Part shown: in pieces, positions 57,654 to 64,000 of the stretch
Layout: every line of letters starts with the position of its first letter
Numbering within the stretch: position 1 is the stretch's first letter
Origin: Annulohypoxylon bovei var. microspora
Taxonomy: Eukaryota > Ascomycota > Sordariomycetes > Xylariales > Hypoxylaceae
Reading direction: 5' to 3'
Assembly (NCBI GenBank): GCA_022836615.1
Contig: MU405295.1
Location: 62,001 to 126,000 of the forward strand
Length of the DNA stretch: 64,000 nt
Position numbers and translations under genes: made by a program
The notes under the pieces: model-generated
Database searches by the model: none
What the model saw: only the letters and a program-made list of their open reading frames with translations
Told to the model about the DNA's origin: nothing

Positions 57654-57942
57654 GCGGGATGATTAGTTGAGTGATGAGGATGGATGGACGCTATGGATAA
57701 TGGGATGGACCAGTGTCATAATGCTAAATATTTGACGATATTTTGATAGCGGGCGCAAAAGCGGAGTGAACGGGAAAAGCATTATTAATACCTTAGGATG
57801 TCGATATTAATTAGATATGTAATCACGTTATATAGAACGCGAATATGAATCATCTATTGACGGCCAATTTACCTTTTCTAGACAACCTGTGTGCTTCATC
57901 TCAAGTGTAGATATAATGTGTGAATCTTGACTGAGTAAAATG

Positions 57943-58892
57943 CTATCGCTGCGAAGTTGGCACAGTCACTGGAACATCACTCAGCCATGGCAAACCAAGT
58001 TGCTTCATTTCCACCGCCAGTTGGAAAAGATAGTCGAGACTATTGAGGTGATAATGATTAGAATGGTTATGTCCATTGATCGTCGGTGGGGGTCAGATTT
58101 ACCTTTCACACATGGTCTTTGCTTTGTGGACATTATCGCCCCAGACGTAGACTCCGTGCCTACGGACTAGGACTGCATAGGTATCCGGGTGCTGTTCCAT
58201 AGCTTCTTCTAGAAACTCGGTGAGATCTTCCTCGTGGGCCGTGTTCTCGATCACGGGAATGCGGAGTGTGTCGTGGTAGCCCAGGTTACCCATCTTCTGG
58301 AAACCCTTGCCGAAGCCCTTGATCTGCTCGATGTTGTTGATCTCGAATAGTTTGTCCTTGCCGGGGCCCTGGGTCTCAAGGAGTAAGGTAACCAGCACAG
58401 CCCAATGCGAGTGTGTATGGATACAGCAGCCGGCTCCCCGCTTAGTGAAGGCGGCCAGGAACAGCGGTGTGCATTGTGAAGGTCTGCCGCAAGGTGGAGA
58501 GCGCAAATATACGCGGTTCTTGAGGTCCGTCTGCTTAGACAGAGCGAGCACATATATATCAGTGTTCTTCATAAGCTCCTTCTGGACACCAGATGGTGCG
58601 ATATATACCAGGTCACTAGAACACAGAAGTATGAGATAATGAGCTTGTTACTAATATGCATAGTAGCTACATCGGCAAGAATAAGGAATAAGTAAAAATG
58701 AGCGATAATATATTGAATTTACCACCTAAGCCACGGCGAAAGAGAAAGAGTGAAGCCTTACTTGTCGCGAATAGAGCATCCTCCTCCCGTACCTGTGACC
58801 CAGCCTAAGGTCCAAAATTTGGCGCATAGGGATGGGATGGCGTTGGCTGGGTGGTAAGGATCTTCGGAGGTTATGTAATCGTCGTCACACAT
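57943..58892 (-). CDS. MDE1: Methylthioribulose-1-phosphate dehydratase (MtnB/Mde1)
   Basis: Exons 58892-58762, 58615-58103 and 58039-57943, 246 residues, the normal length. This class II aldolase-fold, Zn-dependent enzyme dehydrates 5-methylthioribulose-1-phosphate in the methionine salvage pathway. Visible features: WTLGWVTGTGGGCSIRD near the N-terminus (phosphate-binding glycine loop), the zinc ligands His110 and His112 in CCIHTHSHWAV, and His197 in VRRHGVYVWG. NTAHEEDLTEFLEEAM and the tail LDYLFQLAVEMKQLGLPWL fit Mde1 rather than other aldolase II members. Introns are 146 and 63 nt. The third exon ends PTSQR. The gene is convergent with the CX3C GPI gene, 289 bp apart. No other methionine-salvage gene is seen in the window. 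Confidence 0.93.
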
Positions 58893-60125
58893 TTTTCTTT
58901 ACTTTAGGGTTTCCCTGTATACCAGATAGCTCTACTAGCAAACGCTAGGGTATGTTACAACAGATTAATAAGATAAGGCCAAGGTGGCCTTTTCGGAGAG
59001 GAGGAGAGTAAGATATAGTAAATAAAAGTTGACTGGGAGGGAAAAAGGCAGTTTGATCTTTAGCAAATAAAGTTGATGAGGCTAAAGTCAAATATCATAA
59101 CCCAAATCCTATTCCCCACTTAGTAGCACGCAAACTTGGAGAATACTTTGTACAAGCATAACAAGTATTACCACGTGTATATTCCTTTGGCTGTGCAGAG
59201 CGGCAGTTGCCCTATAGACATGTGCCCTTTACCAATTCAACAAAGCAAATTCTGCTATTCATGTCAGCTCTTAAATAAAATATATGACTATCTAATGGGT
59301 TTTAAGATAACTACAAAAGTCATTCACCAAGTAAGTTGTCAAATTGTCTCAGGGACGATAAATACCTACCTATTTAGATAGGTACACATGATAAAATCTA
59401 GATTGCAAACATAGCATAAAGTAGATAATATAGTACAACGTAGCACTACCTAAGTGATAGCTTGTTGACAGATTTCATCACATTTTACGTTATTAATGAG
59501 TACACGAGTTTTTTTTCTAGTCATATCGCACATTCATAACCCCATATAATATAAAGATGATTGAATAGGTAGATACGTAAATATGTGTATGAATATTACC
59601 TGTATATGATGATAATATGTTAATAACGTTTACAAAGTTCATCTGAATAACAATGGGAGATACTTCATGTAGACTTCCCTAGGTACCCTACAATATATAT
59701 AGTTGCGGCGCAGTCAATGCGGACGCAGCTGTAGCATCTCTATCTTAGCCTTGTTTAAGGAAGGGACAGCTGAAGTTTTCCTAGAGATTCTATGATATCC
59801 CCGCACTCTAAGATACGCAAGTACCTACCTTTTTTATCCCGAGCTTCTAGTCAATCAAAGGACGGAGTTAGCTCGCCGAAAAAGGTACGTACTGACTTTA
59901 GGCCACGTTTGACTTGTAAGGTCCGGCCAATAATTAAAAGTTCACGACGAGCATCTGCAATTGCTTCTTTCCGAGTCCATCTTTTTCTTCCTTTTTTTTT
60001 CCTCGTCGAGCTCTGGGAGTTCTTTCTTAACACTACTCTCCATTCAAATCCGTGTATACGGAAGAGATTAAGAGAGACAAGCAAGAGATCAAAGCATAGC
60101 AAGCATTGCTAGCTTTTTTTTCATC
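58893..60125. promoter_or_regulatory. Divergent spacer MDE1/calnexin
   Basis: 1.2 kb, AT-rich, no gene seen. In the calnexin-proximal part a CCACG (59903-59907) and a CCAAT (59927-59931) lie 19 bp apart. These are the two half-words of the animal ER-stress element, but in the wrong order and spacing, so a role in unfolded-protein control is only a suggestion. Confidence 0.4.
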
Positions 60126-62045
60126 ATGAAGTTGAACTCTGCTATTGCCGCTGCCCTTTTGGCCACCGGCGTCTACGCCGATGATGCCTCCAAGGTTGAG
60201 AACACAGAATCGTCCTCTTCCGCCGCCGTTGAGGTGCCTACCTTCACTGTAAGTACATGATCTATCGATTTTAAAGCTTCTTTTGTTCAATTGGCGATAC
60301 TGTCGATCTATACCCGGACTCCAACTAATGGTTTATTTCTCCTTCGCAGCCCACCACCATAAAGGCTCCTTTCTTGGAGCAGTTTACCGATGACTGGGAT
60401 TCGCGATGGAAGCCTTCCCACGCCAAGAAGGACACTAAAGGCCAGGAAGAGGAGTGGGCTTACGTTGGTGAGTGGGCGGTCGAGGAGCCTTACAAGTTCA
60501 AGGGCATTGAGGGCGACAAGGGTCTCGTCGTCAAGAATCCCGCCGCCCACCATGCCATCTCTGCCAAGTTCCCCAAGAAGATCGATCCTAAGGACAAGAC
60601 CTTGGTCGTTCAATATGAAGTCAAGCTTCAGAGTAAGTCAATTGATCCTAATGGCATTGACACTATGAGATCATATTTCTAACCCTATGACCTCCAGAGG
60701 GACTCGAGTGTGGTGGTGCTTATCTAAAGCTCCTCCGTGACACCAAGGCTCTCCACCAGGATGAGTTCGCCAACACCACGCCGTATGTCATCATGTTCGG
60801 CCCCGACAAGTGCGGCGCTACCAACAAGGTCCACTTCATCTTCAACCACAAGAACCCTAAGACTGGTGAATATGAGGAGAAGCACCTCTCGGCTGCTCCT
60901 CAGGCTACCATCTCGAAGACTACCGAGCTGTACACCTTGATTGTCCAGCCCAACAACACCTTCACCATCAAGAGGGGCGGCGAGACTGTTCGTGATGGTA
61001 GCCTTTTCGACCAGTTCACCCCGGCTGTCAACCCTGATGAGGAGATTGAGGACCCTGATGACAAGAAGCCCGAAGACTGGGTTGATGAATCCCGCATCCC
61101 TGATCCCGAAGCTACGAAGCCCGAAGATTGGGATGAGGATGCTCCGTTCGAGATTGTCGATGAGGAGGCTACTATGCCTGAGGACTGGCTTGTGGAGGAG
61201 GCCCTCACCGTTCCCGACCCTGAGGCCCAGAAGCCTGAAGACTGGGACGACGAAGAGGATGGTGACTGGGTTCCCCCTACCGTTCCTAACCCCAAGTGCG
61301 CCGACGCCTCTGGATGCGGCCCCTGGACTAAGCCCATGAAGAAGAACCCCGAATACAAGGGCAAGTGGACCGCGCCTTACGTCGACAACCCTGCTTACAA
61401 GGGTGTCTGGGCTCCTCGCAAGATCAAGAACCCCAACTACTTCGAGGACAAGAACCCTGCTAACTTCGAACCCATTGGCGCTGTAAGTTATTATGACCAA
61501 TCCTGCTCTACTAAAAACGAATAACTAACATATCGATGTAGATCGGCTTCGAACTCTGGACTATGCAAAGCGACATCCTCTTCGACAACATCTACATCGG
61601 CCACTCCGTTGAGGATGCAGAGAAGTTAGCTGAAGAGACTTTCTTCAAGAAGGTTGCCGTTGAGAAGGCACTTGAAGATGCCGAGAAGCCCAAGTCGGAA
61701 GACAAGCCCAAGTCTCCCTCTGACCTCAAGTTCTTGGATGACCCTGTTCTCTACGTGAAGGAGAAGCTGGATCTGTTCTTGACTATCGCTGCGAATGACC
61801 CAATTCAGGCTATGAAGTTCGTCCCTGAGGTTCCGACTACTGTTGGTGGCCTACTCGTCCTCATTGTTTCCCTCGTTGGTATCTTCACCATGGGAGGTAG
61901 CGCACCCGCGGCCGCCAAGAAGGCCGGCACCGATGCCAAGGAGAAGGTCAAGGAAGCTAAGGACAAGACCGCCGAGGCTGTCTCGACCGGTGCCGAGAAC
62001 GTGAAGGCGGAGGTTAACAAGCGTGCCACAAGAAGCCAGTCGTAA
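60126..62045 (+). CDS. Calnexin
   Basis: Exons 60126-60248, 60350-60632, 60698-61482 and 61542-62045, 564 residues. A signal peptide (residues 1 to about 18) is followed by the lectin domain (GDKGLVVKNPAAHHAIS, KGLECGGAYLKLL with the conserved Cys, HFIFNHKNP). The P-domain shows four motif-1 repeats (variants of PDPEATKPEDWDE, including one degenerate MPEDW) and motif-2 repeats (GPWTKPMKKNPEYKGKW, NPAYKGVWAPRKIKNPNY). GFELWTMQSDILFDNIYIG then closes the lectin fold. One membrane helix lies at about 497-515 (VGGLLVLIVSLVGIFTM), with a Lys/Ala/Glu-rich cytosolic tail. Calnexin binds monoglucosylated glycoproteins in the ER and assists their folding with UGGT and ERp57-like partners. The membrane anchor separates it from calreticulin. 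There is no ER-retrieval KDEL, as expected. Confidence 0.97.
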
Positions 62046-62734
62046 GGAGCAGCTGGGGTAATGATGGGTGAGATGGCGGCACTGGGGAAAATTCGGTGAC
62101 CCGCTACAGCTTTGTGGGGACTGCTAGGGGTGACGATGCTATCAAGGCATCCTATGCTTTTGGGACTTCAGACTTACTTTGCATGGCGTCAGTGTATTGT
62201 ACCCAATAAATTAAGTTAAACAACTTTTGTATTAATCCGTGTCAATCTCTAATTTTCTTTGTATTAATTATGGACTTTGATAACATGTGTTGGTACTATT
62301 GGTGTGAAGGTGATGTCCAGTGCTAACTAACAACCTAACAACCCAACTTTCACGTATCATCTCCCAATTTCCACGAGTTCGTGTTACAATAATGACTTTG
62401 GTCATCGTATAGAGTTGTGATAGCCATGCTATTTGGTCAACCAACAAGAGGGAACTCACCAGAATTCTAGTCAAGAGAAGATTATGATTGTCACGATACT
62501 ATTCAATTTCTGGTTGATCTTGTCTGATATTCAATGGACGTCTGATCTACTTTTCTACCTTCTATGAAGAACCTAAGCCTGTGATTAAAACAAGGTGCCA
62601 TACGGAAAAACAGGTGAGCGGAGTTAAACAGCGATATGATAAATTGTGGTAAGTAGAAAACAAAACTTTTCCGGATCCCAAAATGTTAATACTAGTTTAC
62701 TTCTCTTGTCCATTTTGCTAAAGTCAAAAACCAC
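62046..62734. other. Convergent 3' spacer
   Basis: 689 bp between calnexin and the orphan gene, both ending here. Only 3' flanks, no element recognised. Confidence 0.5.
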
Positions 62735-63715
62735 TTACCGAATAAATCGCCATTCCCCTGGATACTTGTGCTGTCCCAGGTAGTTCGGCTCCTTTAAACC
62801 GCGGCTGTAGGAAGGGTTGAGATCATCCTGCCACCATGATTCAGCAGGCCCCTTTTCACCCTTTTCAGATTCGCTGTCGCACCGAGCCCTGTGGCTAATT
62901 CCCGACTTGCTACTACCGCTAGCCTTCCGAGACCCGTTCTGCTGTTCGTTGTTCTCGGACTCAGATCTCTGTCGGTTAGTACTGCTCGGACTAGCATTTC
63001 TCGAGGAAACCCTCGAAGAATGTCTCGAAGAGGAATCACTTCTCGTACTCGAGGGAGGCCTAGGGATCTTGGATGGCTTGGGGTGTTTCTGCTTCAGCTT
63101 GATGTCGCATGGGTTGACCGACGACCTTGGGTGCTCTTTAAAGAGCGCGGCGATACAACGAGGGCATAGACAGTCCAACTTACAACTTCGTCGAGGTTTT
63201 CCCTGAGACGGGCCTGGTGCCTTGAGCCCTCTAGCCGCAAGGATAGACTCTTCGTCTAGGCTGTCACGTCTGTCTTGCCAAAGAAAGTCTACATCAATAC
63301 GCGGTGCCTTTGTGTGACAACTTTTGAACCCATCACGGAGTTCCCGGTGGGTCGATTCCCACCAAGTCTTCCGGTTCCGAGTGTGTTTTCTAAAGGCCTC
63401 TCGTCCGTCTATTACTACATCGGGGTTAGACTCGTTTGACGACCGGCGAGGGAGCTTCGTAGTGTATCGACGCCCGCGTTCCGGCGAAGCTTTCCTAAGA
63501 ACCGCGTAGGGAGAACGGTGGACAGCTCGCGGTATATCGTACTCCTTCTTTACCACCCTGATTTGGGAGCTCTCATACATTTCAGCCCGTCCCCGGGATT
63601 GGGAAACTTGCTTTGGCACATCGGGAACCACATAGATATTCGAACGACGGCTTGACGTAGACGAAGCCTGCTCGCTATTCTTGCGAAGAAGGCTGAAGAT
63701 ACCGAAGCATCCCAT
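62735..63715 (-). CDS. Orphan protein with N-myristoylation-type MGC start
   Basis: Intronless as called, 326 residues, no domain I recognise. It begins MGCFGIFSLL: Gly2 and Cys3 form the classic dual N-myristoyl/palmitoyl signal, although position 6 (Ile) is not the favoured Ser/Thr. The rest is very basic and Ser/Arg-rich with two short parts that look ordered: one with HTRNRKTWWESTHRELRDGF (about residues 110-130), and one with a CX3CXCX2C cluster in CKLDCLCPRC (about 178-187). A long RS/SS-rich stretch follows, and the end is tryptophan-rich and Tyr/Pro-containing (SWWQDDLNPSY, YPGEWRFIR). Membrane attachment without a transmembrane helix is the inference. The stop codon TAA overlaps a perfect GTAAGT donor, so the gene might continue in a further 3' exon. 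Confidence 0.72.
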   Translation of the reverse strand: MGCFGIFSLLRKNSEQASSTSSRRSNIYVVPDVPKQVSQSRGRAEMYESSQIRVVKKEYDIPRAVHRSPYAVLRKASPERGRRYTTKLPRRSSNESNPDVVIDGREAFRKHTRNRKTWWESTHRELRDGFKSCHTKAPRIDVDFLWQDRRDSLDEESILAARGLKAPGPSQGKPRRSCKLDCLCPRCIAALFKEHPRSSVNPCDIKLKQKHPKPSKIPRPPSSTRSDSSSRHSSRVSSRNASPSSTNRQRSESENNEQQNGSRKASGSSKSGISHRARCDSESEKGEKGPAESWWQDDLNPSYSRGLKEPNYLGQHKYPGEWRFIR

Positions 63716-64000
63716 TTTGCATATCCAGGTGAATATGTTCGAAGGTTAATCTAACAGCACGCTATCTCTAAGAAGATAGTGGAATAAATTCCTCAAAGAG
63801 GTTTAAGCGAAAAAGAGACCTTAGTGACATAGATAGCGTGGCTTACGATCTTATATACATACGCCTATCCCACCATTGTCCGTGAACAATACCCTTGTTT
63901 ACAAACACTAGGAGGGCGTCCGTTATTACTCGCAGATGACTTTAGCCACACGCCTATGCAAGCGAGTGCGAATATATTCCTCCTCTACTGCCTTGTTCTG
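63716..64000. other. Promoter flank at window edge
   Basis: 285 bp upstream of the orphan gene, cut by the window end. No further gene seen. Confidence 0.4.

Noticed and set aside
59900..59931. ER-stress response element before calnexin
   Set aside because: CCACG and CCAAT are in reverse order with wrong spacing, and fungal Hac1 sites differ. Kept only as a remark.

Overview
The window looks like nuclear DNA of a filamentous ascomycete (Pezizomycotina, most likely a Sordariomycete; the order cannot be fixed from sequence alone). The evidence is the set of fungal-type genes, short GT-AG introns (about 43-159 nt) with CTAAC/CTAAT-like branch points, a CFEM GPI protein, a fungal CorA-like protein and a fungal C2H2 regulator. 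Coding DNA is moderately GC-rich. Long spacers are AT-rich and peppered with the palindrome TACCTAGGTA.

Layout. 1-0.9 kb: 5' part of a single-pass membrane protein (-). 0.9-4.1 kb: empty spacer. 4.1-7.4 kb: formyl-THF deformylase (+) and an orphan four-exon gene (+). 8.1-12.9 kb: a ribosome/translation block, ACL4-like chaperone (+), GIR2 RWD protein (-) and PUF6 (+). 14.1 kb: Cys-rich single-pass membrane protein (+). 15.6-21.9 kb: compact housekeeping block, RPB4 (-), TRS23 (+), RPN10 (-), borealin/NBL1 (+), TMA22/DENR (-). 23.8-26.8 kb: large disordered protein with a C-terminal methyltransferase (+). 28.8-32.6 kb: five-exon zinc-finger protein (-). 32.6-40.3 kb: gene-poor interval holding a non-autonomous hAT-type element (37249-37693) with an 8-bp target duplication. 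40.3-46.3 kb: ethanolamine kinase (-), CorA-like membrane protein (-), GNAT acetyltransferase (+). 47-54 kb: CFEM GPI protein (+), MSH5 (-), EMC5 (-), HAD phosphatase (+). 54.1-56.9 kb: empty spacer. 56.9-63.7 kb: CX3C-rich GPI protein (+), methylthioribulose-1-phosphate dehydratase (-), calnexin (+), and an orphan protein with an MGC N-terminus (-).

This is a core chromosomal region. Neighbours do not form a pathway cluster, though genes of related function lie close (ACL4, GIR2, PUF6 in translation and ribosome assembly; EMC5 and calnexin in ER protein biogenesis). Several genes are paired head-to-head over 0.35-0.8 kb spacers that are probably shared promoters. I reconstructed exon structures by hand from splice signals, frame and family similarity. 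Every multi-exon total is divisible by three, but no transcript data were available.

I found no secondary-metabolite cluster, CRISPR, rRNA or convincing tRNA. The most noteworthy items are the hAT-type MITE with nested foldback ends, the over-represented TACCTAGGTA palindrome, a start codon split by an intron (unspliced it reads ATG-TAA), a CorA-like protein without the GMN motif, and several unassigned proteins with unusual cysteine patterns.
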